Below, piece by piece: positions 14,572 to 19,821 of a stretch of DNA of 22,314 nucleotides. Source of the DNA: a virus; IMG/VR virus record IMGVR_UViG_3300030108_003721, positions 1 to 22,314 of that record; one strand, 5' to 3'. Every line of letters begins with the position of its first letter. Within the stretch, counting starts at the first letter, position 1. Under the pieces are notes generated by a model. The model was not told the origin of the DNA and searched no databases. It saw nothing but the letters and a program-made list of their open reading frames with translations. Position numbers and translations under genes: made by a program.

Positions 14572-14889
14572 AAACGAGAACGACACATTTCCCTTTCTAA
14601 AACGAGAAACGAGCTCCCAACAGGATCCCGTCCCAGAGCCCCGTGTCAACTAACAAAGGGAAAAAAACACGGAGCTCTGGCACGAGAACGAGGTCACAGG
14701 TCAGGGTGCATGTGCCATGCGCTGCCTGGAAGGGGATGCTGGTTCTTTTCCTAAACGAGAACGAGGTTTCTTCGTTAAACGAGAACGAGCTCCTCCTGAC
14801 GCTGCACCGGGTACCTGGAGCATGTAACTCTGGACCGTTGGCCAGTCATACGGGAACGAGAACGAGGCACGAGGTTTCAGTAAACGAGG
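14572..14889 (+). repeat. repeat family ACGAGAACGAGG, right cluster
   Basis: Seven copies on the plus strand: AAACGAGAACGACAC (14572-14586), AAACGAGAAACGAGC (from 14600), CACGAGAACGAGG (14681-14693), AAACGAGAACGAGG (14753-14766), AAACGAGAACGAGC (14777-14790), GAACGAGAACGAGG (14854-14867) with an extra CACGAGG, and a short AAACGAGG (14882-14889). Spacing is irregular (24 to about 75 nt), so it is not a CRISPR array. From 14701 the copies lie inside the 3' part of the nuclease reading frame. Confidence 0.75.
14633..14680 (-). ncRNA. 14-bp hairpin whose loop is antisense to the shared leader
   Basis: Arms CCAGAGCCCCGTGT (14633-14646) and ACACGGAGCTCTGG (14667-14680) pair at 13 of 14 positions; the remaining pair is C-A on the plus strand but a G-U wobble on the minus strand, so the minus-strand RNA would be fully paired. 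The 20-nt loop contains, on the plus strand, AACTAACAAAGG (14648-14659), identical to the leader of the 108-aa gene; on the minus strand it is its perfect antisense, covering the ribosome site. No own promoter is seen; it could be made from the nuclease transcript. Confidence 0.5.
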
Positions 14890-15246
14890 ATCGGTGAACA
14901 GGGACACCGGTTCGTACAGTTTAAGGACTCTCTCAAAGAGGGCTTTACCCAAGTTTTCATGCAATACAAATACAGAACCACCAGCTTTAATATATTTATT
15001 AATCCATACAATTTGCCATTTATTTAACGCTGGAAAACTGATGTGATCTGATTTTAATTCTATCCAAAATATTTTTGTTTTTGCAACTGCATGAACATCA
15101 GGTATTCCGTTAATTGTGCTAGATTCTATGCGGGTTAAAAAGCAATCAGTCAGTCCTTTTTTTACCTTTTGCCATAAAAGACTTTCGGGGTTTTTAACAT
15201 TGTTTTTGTAGTCAGTATTTTTATATTTTTTCATGTGAAACATCAT
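14701..15246 (-). CDS. VRR-NUC-type endonuclease with repeat-encoded C-terminal extension
   Basis: A 181-aa protein. Residues 20-105 match the VRR-NUC branch of PD-(D/E)XK nucleases: Arg39-Ile-Glu41, NGIPDV with Asp50, WIELKS with Glu63 and Lys65, and Gln78 in NKWQIVW, then AGGSVFVLHE. Such phage nucleases cut branched or replicating DNA. The family domain ends near residue 115-120; the remaining 60 residues (ASFSFPYDW..., RSRLTKKPRSRLGKEP) are encoded by the ACGAG repeats read in reverse. The 5' end overlaps the 2OG oxygenase gene by 26 nt; two ATGs (15246 and 15243) are possible and no clear ribosome site is seen. Confidence 0.75.
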   Translation of the reverse strand: MMFHMKKYKNTDYKNNVKNPESLLWQKVKKGLTDCFLTRIESSTINGIPDVHAVAKTKIFWIELKSDHISFPALNKWQIVWINKYIKAGGSVFVLHENLGKALFERVLKLYEPVSLFTDPRLLKPRASFSFPYDWPTVQSYMLQVPGAASGGARSRLTKKPRSRLGKEPASPSRQRMAHAP

Positions 15247-15847
15247 TTGTATTTGATAAAGTCAGTAACTCTTTTGAACCAATAGCACCATCACAAAATG
15301 TATTAAATGATAGGCTGACCCTATCTTCCTCACCCTCATTGATAGGCACACTATGTCTTAATGATGATGGAAATAATATTAAGTCCCCTGGTTTACACAA
15401 AACTTTAAAAACTTCGGCGTTGATTTGATTATACTTAATTACATTAAGTTTTAAACTATCCTGTCTTTCTCTTACAAAATGTATAGGTGGTAATTTTTCA
15501 TTTATTTGAAAATACATAACACCGGATAAAATGCTATTTGGATGCACATGCTCGTGATGAACTGATCCCTTAGGATTACGATTAGCCCAGGATTGTGTTA
15601 TTCTGACTGTTTGGTCTGAATTTAATACATCTTTAACAAATCTATGTATAGCCAACTCAATAAATACTTTAATGTTACACAACTCATTATTTTTTAATAA
15701 AAATGTATCTTCAGATCTAAAATTACCATTACCTTTTTGTTCTAAAAAATTAACTGATTTAAGATAAGATAATTCTTTTTCAACAGATTGGCCATAAGGC
15801 ACAACTAGTAAAGGTGTAGGAAACAAGCGTAATAATTCTACATTCAT
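15221..15847 (-). CDS. 2OG-Fe(II) oxygenase-like protein (TIGR02466 type)
   Basis: A 208-aa protein starting MNVELLRLFPTPLLVVPYGQ. Residues 86-113 (SWANRNPKGSVHHEHVHPNS, then ILSGVMYF) are the hallmark of the TIGR02466 family: the His-rich segment supplies the first iron ligands. PGDLILFPSSLRHSVPINEG (153-172) gives the distal His165, and Arg176 in DRVSLSFN is the likely 2-oxoglutarate contact. Such enzymes hydroxylate proteins or small molecules; the phage substrate is unknown. The ATG overlaps the preceding stop (ATGA). Confidence 0.75.
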   Translation of the reverse strand: MNVELLRLFPTPLLVVPYGQSVEKELSYLKSVNFLEQKGNGNFRSEDTFLLKNNELCNIKVFIELAIHRFVKDVLNSDQTVRITQSWANRNPKGSVHHEHVHPNSILSGVMYFQINEKLPPIHFVRERQDSLKLNVIKYNQINAEVFKVLCKPGDLILFPSSLRHSVPINEGEEDRVSLSFNTFCDGAIGSKELLTLSNTNDVSHEKI

Positions 15848-16143
15848 TTTGTAGATAACTTTTTAATTTTTATAATTACAGAATTTGGAATAATAGTAGT
15901 ATTACCAATCTCAATAGTTCCATCATCGTTTTCAGAGTAATCACCAAATATTCTTGTTATGCCTTTAGATTGACTTAGTAAATGACCTTTGGTTACACAA
16001 ACTGGAAGTTTCGCCTGGAGGCAACTAGAAATATTTTGCCATGAGCTGTCTGAGCAAATGTCGGTCCATTCAACTGACACTAATGGATATTTTTCTTGCC
16101 AAGTTTTTGCCTTTTTATTTATACTTATTTTTCGTTTCAACAC
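15844..16143 (-). CDS. conserved small phage protein, 99 aa, unknown function
   Basis: A 99-aa protein. Conserved-looking segments WQEKYPLVSVEWTDICSDSS, LPVCVTKGHLLSQSKGITRI and FGDYSENDDGTIEIGNTTII match a small phage family I have seen but cannot assign a function to; the pattern suggests a small all-beta fold. I chose the GTG at 16143 because AGGAG lies exactly 6 nt upstream; a TTG at 16149 overlaps that site. It overlaps the 2OG gene by 4 nt. Confidence 0.6.
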   Translation of the reverse strand: MLKRKISINKKAKTWQEKYPLVSVEWTDICSDSSWQNISSCLQAKLPVCVTKGHLLSQSKGITRIFGDYSENDDGTIEIGNTTIIPNSVIIKIKKLSTK

Positions 16144-16261
16144 TAACAACTCCTACAGATGTATTTAAATTTGGGTTATGTTTTTCGTTAAAAGCTCTAA
16201 CGAATTCAGACCAACTAGCTTTCTTCCACTTTGCCTTCGATGGTTTTTGCGTTGTACCCAT
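16115..16261 (-). CDS. possible 48-aa protein
   Basis: A 48-aa ORF from the ATG at 16261, reading MGTTQKPSKAKWKKASWSEF then VRAFNEKHNPNLNT. It bridges the gap between the terminase small subunit (47-nt overlap) and the 99-aa gene (29-nt overlap). The N-terminal half is basic with WKKASWSEFVRAFNEKH, which looks like a real helical segment, but no good ribosome site precedes it. May be a genuine coupled gene or a chance ORF. Confidence 0.4.
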   Translation of the reverse strand: MGTTQKPSKAKWKKASWSEFVRAFNEKHNPNLNTSVGVVSVETKNKYK

Positions 16262-16721
16262 CGATTTTTGTCGAAAGCTCTTGTAATTTTTTCTCAAGCT
16301 CATCTCGTGACATACCCTCCAATCCAGTTACTCTAACTTCTTTCTTATCAACATAAGCACCAGCTAATTGTCCTGATCTATATTCTGCATTTATTGCAGC
16401 AGCATATTGATCTTTCTTCTCAGCTTTGTCTGCTAGTCTTTCTAATCTTTTGAATCGTCTAAGGTTGTCACCCTCATACATCTTAAGTTCTTTACTAAAT
16501 CTAGTGTCAAAATATTTAGCAACATGTGGATTTAATCTTCTACTAAGTAATCTAGATGCTATTGCAGAGTAATCATTTTCGTTCTTACAAACATATCCAG
16601 CTCTTTTTAAGGCCTCAGCTTGTGTGATGTTACCCCAATCTTTAACATAAATCTCCACAAACATTTTTTGTTTTGGAGTTAAGTCATCTACAGTTCTTAA
16701 TTCTTTCTTCTTTAGACCCAT
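16215..16721 (-). CDS. terS: terminase small subunit (TerS)
   Basis: A 168-aa protein. Residues 13-43 (DLTPKQKMFVEIYVKDWGNI, then TQAEALKRAGY) are the helix-turn-helix typical of terminase small subunits, which bind the packaging site; 80-120 is a helical oligomerisation region; EGMSRDELEKKLQEL near the C-terminus is a common tail segment that contacts TerL. It starts on a TAATG overlap with the 46-aa gene. Unusually it lies about 4 kb upstream of TerL, with nuclease, oxygenase and the structured region between. Confidence 0.8.
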   Translation of the reverse strand: MGLKKKELRTVDDLTPKQKMFVEIYVKDWGNITQAEALKRAGYVCKNENDYSAIASRLLSRRLNPHVAKYFDTRFSKELKMYEGDNLRRFKRLERLADKAEKKDQYAAAINAEYRSGQLAGAYVDKKEVRVTGLEGMSRDELEKKLQELSTKIDGYNAKTIEGKVEES

Positions 16722-16861
16722 TACTTTCTCTTCCTTTTAAACCAACTTAAAAATTTTAAATCACTAAAATAATATGCAATATCAGCGGCACTCATTTGGT
16801 CCGTAACAATACAGTCATAAATATCATCGTAATCTTTTCTTTTTATTTTTGCTCTTTTCAT
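16721..16861 (-). CDS. 46-aa small protein
   Basis: A 46-aa ORF, MKRAKIKRKDYDDIYDCIVT then DQMSAADIAYYFSDLKFLSW then FKRKRK. The stop overlaps the TerS start (TAATG), and the ATG comes 1 nt after the previous stop, so it fits the coupled operon exactly. The YDDIYDCI...ADIAYYFSD...FLSWF pattern resembles tiny helical proteins found next to terminase genes in marine phages. Function unknown. Confidence 0.6.
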   Translation of the reverse strand: MKRAKIKRKDYDDIYDCIVTDQMSAADIAYYFSDLKFLSWFKRKRK

Positions 16862-16862
16862 T

Positions 16863-17066
16863 TTATGCACAAAAGTTTTTTATTTTTACCGGCTCTACTC
16901 TGCCTGAATCATCTCTTTTTCTATTAGGCCATTTACAATTAATAGTCCAAACATTTTCTTTATCTTTCTCTCCTGAAACAATTACAATTTCATGACCTGT
17001 CTTAGTGCTTCTAACATGATGTTTTAAATAATCTCTTACTTCTGTTTTGGTTTTTCGTATTCCCAT
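16863..17066 (-). CDS. hypothetical protein, 67 aa
   Basis: A 67-aa protein starting MGIRKTKTEVRDYLKHHVRS. It is basic, with a beta-rich middle (GHEIVIVSGEKDKENVWTIN) and a C-terminus CKWPNRKRDDSGRV...CA. Not recognised. It is the first gene after the control region at 17067-17531, with an AGGA 13 nt before the ATG and a promoter-like site about 75 nt upstream, so it probably opens the TerS-nuclease operon. Confidence 0.6.
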   Translation of the reverse strand: MGIRKTKTEVRDYLKHHVRSTKTGHEIVIVSGEKDKENVWTINCKWPNRKRDDSGRVEPVKIKNFCA

Positions 17067-17142
17067 AAAATCAACAATCCTATTATAAATAAATAAATCA
17101 AACTTATAAGCCCAACGCTTATCAATATTTGAGATACCATAA

Positions 17143-17170
17143 ATTATACTATATAGATTATTTTAACACC
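17143..17170 (-). promoter_or_regulatory. promoter-like site for the TerS operon
   Basis: Minus-strand GGTGTT (17170-17165), 16-nt spacer, perfect TATAAT (17148-17143). The -35 is weak, and the iterated GGTGTCCCT repeats lie upstream, so an activator or repressor at the repeats could control it. The -10 overlaps one arm of the 15-bp inverted repeat. Confidence 0.45.
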
Positions 17171-17375
17171 TGACTACAATCTAAAAATGTTTTGATTGCG
17201 TTCCCGCAAGACTGATGTCCCTTAGGGACACCATAGGGACACCACAGGGACACCTCTAAAATAGACTATTATCGTTGGTATACTTGACTAATAGACTAAT
17301 AGGGACAGCAGGGACACCTGTTTGACCCCCTGGGGTATATTTTATTGAATAGGGGTCTAGATAATCTATATAGTA
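17147..17375. repeat. 15-bp perfect inverted repeat flanking the iterons
   Basis: TACTATATAGATTAT at 17147-17161 and ATAATCTATATAGTA at 17361-17375 are exact reverse complements, about 200 nt apart, with the AGGGACACC repeats between them. Confidence 0.7.
17216..17318 (+). repeat. AGGGACACC iterons (11-bp period) and GACTAATA repeats
   Basis: AGGGACACC at 17224, 17235 and 17246 (exact 11-bp period), AGGGACAGC at 17301 and AGGGACACC at 17310. TGTCCCT-T-AGGGACA (17216-17230) makes the first copy palindromic. GACTAATA occurs twice in tandem at 17286-17301, with a variant GACTATTA at 17264. Confidence 0.75.
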
Positions 17376-17457
17376 GAAATTTTCTGGTAAAGATGTTTGG
17401 CTTATGGTATTAATTAGCTATGTATAACTTTATGTTATTCATAATAACTCTTGATCT

Positions 17458-17497
17458 GGGGGCAGCCTACTGCTCTCTTTTTGTTTTGACAGCCCCC
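17458..17497 (-). terminator. possible terminator hairpin
   Basis: GGGGGC (17458-17463) and GCCCCC (17492-17497) form a 6-bp GC stem with a 28-nt loop downstream of the 138-aa gene. There is no U-tract after it, so this may instead be a processing element. Confidence 0.3.
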
Positions 17498-17531
17498 GGG
17501 TCTAAATTTGTTAGGCCACCGTGACTAAACT

Positions 17532-17948
17532 TTAACTCTTTAAATTTATTTTTTTAATATTTCCCATAATCTCTCGCCTTTTTTCGGTATCCTTTATTGA
17601 CCTATATTCCTTATATAAATTTCTGTATTTCACCCAGGCCAACTGTCTTTTGCTAAATGTCACTTGTCCGTTGTCATGTAACTTTTGGTAACGATCTGTT
17701 ATCATCTCAGGGTCGAAACCGGCTAACCAACAAATCTGCTCGAATACAGCGGTAGGATTTACAAACCAATTATGGGCATCAATTTTATAGTAACTCTCAC
17801 TCTTAGATGGATTAGAATTTAAAGCGTCCTCAAAGGCCTGCACTATGATAGCTTGGAACAGACGCTGCTCAGGCGGCCTGCTACTATCTACTAACTGAGC
17901 TGATATTTTAATGCCCAAAATTTTTAACAAGCCTGGAGAAAAGCTCAC
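17532..17948 (-). CDS. conserved phage protein, 138 aa, unknown function
   Basis: A 138-aa protein from a GTG at 17948 (AAGG 8-9 nt upstream). Residues 25-85 (PEQRLFQAIIVQAFEDALNS ... AHNWFVNPTAVFEQICWLAG then FDPEMITDRYQKL) follow a pattern I know from many phages (RLW-QAV--QA--DA ... WL ... VC-LAGLDP--V), whose function is not established. The C-terminus (FSKRQLAWVKYRNLYKEYRS) is basic and helical. It overlaps the upstream gene by 41 nt. Confidence 0.65.
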   Translation of the reverse strand: MSFSPGLLKILGIKISAQLVDSSRPPEQRLFQAIIVQAFEDALNSNPSKSESYYKIDAHNWFVNPTAVFEQICWLAGFDPEMITDRYQKLHDNGQVTFSKRQLAWVKYRNLYKEYRSIKDTEKRREIMGNIKKINLKS

Positions 17949-18120
17949 GATAATGCCTTTGAATGCTTATCGGAGACTGCAAATCAACTGTAAAATAATA
18001 ATCCTCTAGCGATTCTGCTATGATATCCGTCCGCTCTCGGCCGTTGAGAGTTTTACAGAATTCAACTGTAGAATCAGCTATTTCTTTAAGATTATATTTA
18101 GTATCTTTGCTCATACGCAT
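17908..18120 (-). CDS. hypothetical protein, 70 aa
   Basis: A 70-aa ORF starting MRMSKDTKYNLKEIADSTVE (a second ATG at 18114 would give 68 aa). Helical and charged; not recognised. The frame is open further upstream to 18231, but that part lies under the 83-aa gene and a hairpin and reads as non-natural sequence. No ribosome site precedes the ATG; instead a 9-bp inverted repeat ends 2 nt before it, which may control translation. Confidence 0.5.
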   Translation of the reverse strand: MRMSKDTKYNLKEIADSTVEFCKTLNGRERTDIIAESLEDYYFTVDLQSPISIQRHYRELFSRLVKNFGH

Positions 18121-18122
18121 AA

Positions 18123-18164
18123 CCACGGTGTGGGAAAAGATATGGATGTGAAAGTACACCGTGG
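18123..18164 (-). promoter_or_regulatory. 9-bp perfect inverted repeat at the start of the 70-aa gene
   Basis: CCACGGTGT (18123-18131) and ACACCGTGG (18156-18164) are exact reverse complements with a 24-nt loop. It fills the gap between the stop of the 83-aa gene and the ATG at 18120. It lacks a U-tract, so an operator or translational-control hairpin is more likely than a terminator. Confidence 0.55.
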
Positions 18165-18416
18165 TCACGCATTCTTGACAACCAGTTTTAAACCTTTTGC
18201 CTGAGCTACTCGCTTTCGACCTGATTGCCATCTAGACTCGATTTTGTCGAGAAAAGATAAACTGAAATTTCCTAAACCAAAGTCATTTCCACAATATAAC
18301 TGAAACATTAAACTTGTTAATTCATTATAAGTTTTCTTATTAGGACAAATCATTACTAATTTATCCAAAGATTCATTTAATGCTTCTTCACTACTTTTTT
18401 TAGCAGTTTTACCCAC
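18165..18416 (-). CDS. hypothetical protein, 83 aa (GTG start)
   Basis: An 83-aa protein starting MGKTAKKSSEEALNESLDKL from a GTG; AAGGAG lies 6 nt upstream, which decides this start. Two Cys (24 and 42), a helical N-terminal half and a basic tail (SRWQSGRKRVAQAKGLKLVV). Not recognised. It is the first gene after a 266-nt gap, so may have its own promoter, though I see no clear one. Confidence 0.55.
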   Translation of the reverse strand: MGKTAKKSSEEALNESLDKLVMICPNKKTYNELTSLMFQLYCGNDFGLGNFSLSFLDKIESRWQSGRKRVAQAKGLKLVVKNA

Positions 18417-18467
18417 TTAATCTCCTTATTAAAGTTAATTAAATAGTATTCGTTATTCGTTGGAAAT

Positions 18468-18491
18468 AAGGTGTTTTGAAAGCCTCACCTT
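18468..18491 (+). terminator. weak hairpin AAGGTG/CACCTT
   Basis: A 6-bp stem with a 12-nt loop followed on the plus strand by TTTTCATTT. There is no plus-strand gene upstream, so its role is unclear. Confidence 0.25.
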
Positions 18492-18587
18492 TTCATTTAG
18501 GCTTAGAAATACGTTGATTCGATTATTATAAAATTTGTGACTTAATTGCAACAGTTAAATTTAAAAAATTTGCGGGTATTGAGTCAG

Positions 18588-18614
18588 TAAGGAGGTAATG
18601 TTATGAGTAAATAA
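18588..18614 (+). other. perfect Shine-Dalgarno followed by a 3-codon ORF
   Basis: TAAGGAGGT (18588-18596) matches the bacterial anti-Shine-Dalgarno over 9 nt. The ATG at 18603 is followed by AGT AAA TAA (Met-Ser-Lys-stop); another ATG at 18598 gives two codons. A hairpin follows at 18619-18642. Confidence 0.4.
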
Positions 18615-18618
18615 TTAA

Positions 18619-18642
18619 TGGGGGTCAGTCTCCCAACCCCCA
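18619..18642 (-). terminator. terminator-like hairpin after the RHH gene
   Basis: TGGGGGT (18619-18625), 10-nt loop, ACCCCCA (18636-18642). On the minus strand it is followed by TTAATTATTTA, moderately U-rich, and lies 41 nt after the stop of the 71-aa gene. Confidence 0.45.
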
Positions 18643-18650
18643 ATCAACCC

Positions 18651-18677
18651 CAGGTTCAAGGTTAACCATCCAACCTG
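18651..18677. promoter_or_regulatory. nested palindrome, operator candidate
   Basis: CAGGTT and AACCTG surround a central GGTTAACC (18660-18667), with 3- and 4-nt spacers. It lies just after the stop of the RHH-type regulator gene and could be its binding site; this is inference. Confidence 0.35.
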
Positions 18678-18682
18678 CAGGT

Positions 18683-18898
18683 CTATTTACCGTTCAAGAG
18701 TTTCTTTCCTTGATTTAGTAAATTCTCTTTCATAGCTGCATAACTTTTATTTTGTTTCCTAGCTATCTTTTTAATTTCTTCATCAACCAATTTAGCTATC
18801 ATACTACCTGGTCTTCTAAAACCATTCTTACCCATTGCTCTAATAATGCAGTATGAATCAATATCTACCGCACAACTTTTCCATTTATTTATATCCAT
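18683..18898 (-). CDS. ribbon-helix-helix-like small protein, candidate regulator
   Basis: A 71-aa protein starting MDINKWKSCAVDIDSYCIIR. The order short beta strand (KWKSCAVDI), helix (SYCIIRAMGK), turn, helix (PGSMIAKLVDEEIKKIARKQ) fits the Arc/MetJ/CopG ribbon-helix-helix fold, whose dimers bind DNA with the strand. The C-terminal tail is basic. TAGGAGG lies 4-5 nt before the ATG. It sits between two terminator-like hairpins and so is probably expressed alone; a palindrome lies downstream. The fold call is by pattern, not by a recognised family member. Confidence 0.55.
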   Translation of the reverse strand: MDINKWKSCAVDIDSYCIIRAMGKNGFRRPGSMIAKLVDEEIKKIARKQNKSYAAMKENLLNQGKKLLNGK

Positions 18899-18936
18899 TT
18901 TACCTCCTAAAAAAATATTAAATAAGTTAAACCACC

Positions 18937-18973
18937 AAATAAAAACAATAATATTTTAGGTGGGAGTAGCATT
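18937..18973 (-). terminator. AT-rich hairpin between the 90-aa and RHH genes
   Basis: CCACC (about 18932) and GGTGG pair across an A/T-rich loop, and on the minus strand a T-rich run (TTTAACTTATTT) follows. A plausible weak intrinsic terminator for the 90-aa gene; coordinates are approximate. Confidence 0.3.
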
Positions 18974-18994
18974 AAAAAAATTATTAATACTATC

Positions 18995-19267
18995 TCAATT
19001 AGGTGTCTGTGCATCTCTTCTGTCCTTTCTACTTTCTATTTCATCCCATAATAAACTACAAGCCACATCACTATTAATTAAATAAATAGGCATATCAGTA
19101 AAGTTAAGAGAACAAGAAGTTAATCTTCGCATTTGGTCTTGGAAATGTGGATCTGAATATTCCATTTCAGCACCGGATGCTGTGGTTATATGTGTCTTGG
19201 ATAGTATTTCATCTATCTCTTTTATCCAATTACTCCAAGCTTCTGATTTAGATTTAATTCCGTTCAT
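18995..19267 (-). CDS. hypothetical protein, 90 aa
   Basis: A 90-aa protein starting MNGIKSKSEAWSNWIKEIDE; not recognised. Mostly helical with two Cys (52 and 70) and a charged C-terminus (DEIESRKDRRDAQTPN). GGAG lies 7 nt before the ATG. It overlaps the 96-aa gene by 14 nt, so the two form a coupled pair. Confidence 0.6.
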   Translation of the reverse strand: MNGIKSKSEAWSNWIKEIDEILSKTHITTASGAEMEYSDPHFQDQMRRLTSCSLNFTDMPIYLINSDVACSLLWDEIESRKDRRDAQTPN

Positions 19268-19544
19268 ATATTCTCCAACTAGAAAAACAAGATAAGATTT
19301 TATCTAACGCTTCGTGAAACTTAATGTTAGCACCTAAATTGTCTTTACAATTAAACTCTCTGTAAAGTTCATTATTCACGTGTAATGATATTTTATTTGT
19401 ATCTTCATCAAGAGTAAGAACAAATTTTCTTACTTTTGATTCGTCTCTGTCTTTTTCTTTCACCCATTCAGGCTTTAAGACTAAGGGTTCAACTGTAGCT
19501 GTTGCTCCAGTCGTCACACCTTCTATTTTTTGATCATCTTTCAT
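19254..19544 (-). CDS. hypothetical protein, 96 aa
   Basis: A 96-aa protein (MKDDQKIEGVTTGATATVEP...), not recognised. A polar N-terminus is followed by a beta-like part (SKVRKFVLTLDEDTNKISLH) and a helical C-terminus ending CFSSWRIYERN. The start is preceded by the shared leader AAACTAACAAAGAGG (19564-19550) and by a promoter at 19571-19598. First gene of a two-gene unit with the 90-aa protein. Confidence 0.6.
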   Translation of the reverse strand: MKDDQKIEGVTTGATATVEPLVLKPEWVKEKDRDESKVRKFVLTLDEDTNKISLHVNNELYREFNCKDNLGANIKFHEALDKILSCFSSWRIYERN

Positions 19545-19549
19545 GGTAT

Positions 19550-19598
19550 CCTCTTTGTTAGTTTTATCTCAATATAATATTTTTAATGGGATATGCAA
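19550..19598 (-). promoter_or_regulatory. promoter and shared leader of the 96-aa gene
   Basis: Minus-strand TTGCAT (19598-19593), 16-nt spacer, TATATT (19576-19571). The spacer starts with ATCCCATT, so ATATCCCATT overlaps the -35; read on the plus strand it is AATGGGATAT (19585-19594), just upstream of the oppositely oriented 70-aa gene. The leader matches those of three other minus-strand genes. Confidence 0.55.
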
Positions 19599-19608
19599 GG
19601 ATAATTTT

Positions 19609-19821
19609 ATGAAAATTTTACTTACCCTCATTATGTGTAGTTTTACAACTGGTGAATGTATAGCGCCTTATCAAGTAAAACAACCATTTAATGATATGCA
19701 CGATTGTCTTATGATGGGCTATCAAATGGCACAAGAAAAAACTAAGGAACTAGGTAAGGAAGAAGTAAATAAACACGGTATTTACATTAAATTTTATTGT
19801 AAAGCAGTGCCTGAGGCCTAA
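19609..19821 (+). CDS. small secreted protein with two conserved Cys (A)
   Basis: A 70-aa protein starting MKILLTLIMCSFTTGECIAP from the ATG at 19609 (AAGGA 9 nt upstream); an in-frame start at 19543 is rejected because it lacks a ribosome site. The N-terminus is a signal-peptide-like hydrophobic segment. Downstream are NDMHDCLMMGYQMAQEKTKE and a terminal IKFYCKAVPEA, so two Cys could form a disulfide in the periplasm. I recognise the family in marine phages; its role is unknown. It converges with a minus-strand gene of similar plan with no gap. Confidence 0.65.
   Translation: MKILLTLIMCSFTTGECIAPYQVKQPFNDMHDCLMMGYQMAQEKTKELGKEEVNKHGIYIKFYCKAVPEA

Larger units (their letters stand above)
17067..17531. 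promoter_or_regulatory. gene-free control region, origin or operator candidate
   Basis: 465 nt without a credible gene. It contains a minus-strand promoter-like site (17143-17170), five 9-bp AGGGACACC-type repeats (17224-17318), GACTAATA repeats, a 15-bp inverted repeat at 17147-17161 and 17361-17375 enclosing them, a CCCC/GGGG mini-hairpin near 17327, and a GGGGGC/GCCCCC pair at 17458-17497. The layout (iterons plus flanking inverted repeat plus promoter) suits a replication origin or a multi-site operator. Confidence 0.5.

Noticed and set aside
14572-14889. CRISPR array
   Set aside because: Repeats are short (about 14 nt), variable and irregularly spaced, lie partly inside a nuclease gene, and no cas genes are near.
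14643-14897. plus-strand 84-aa ORF through the repeats
   Set aside because: GTG start without a ribosome site; the peptide (GTRTRS, LNENE) is just the repeat translated.
18121-18231. N-terminal extension of the 70-aa protein to 18231
   Set aside because: The extra 37 residues lie under the 83-aa gene and the inverted repeat and look random (TTVYFHIHIFSHTVV).
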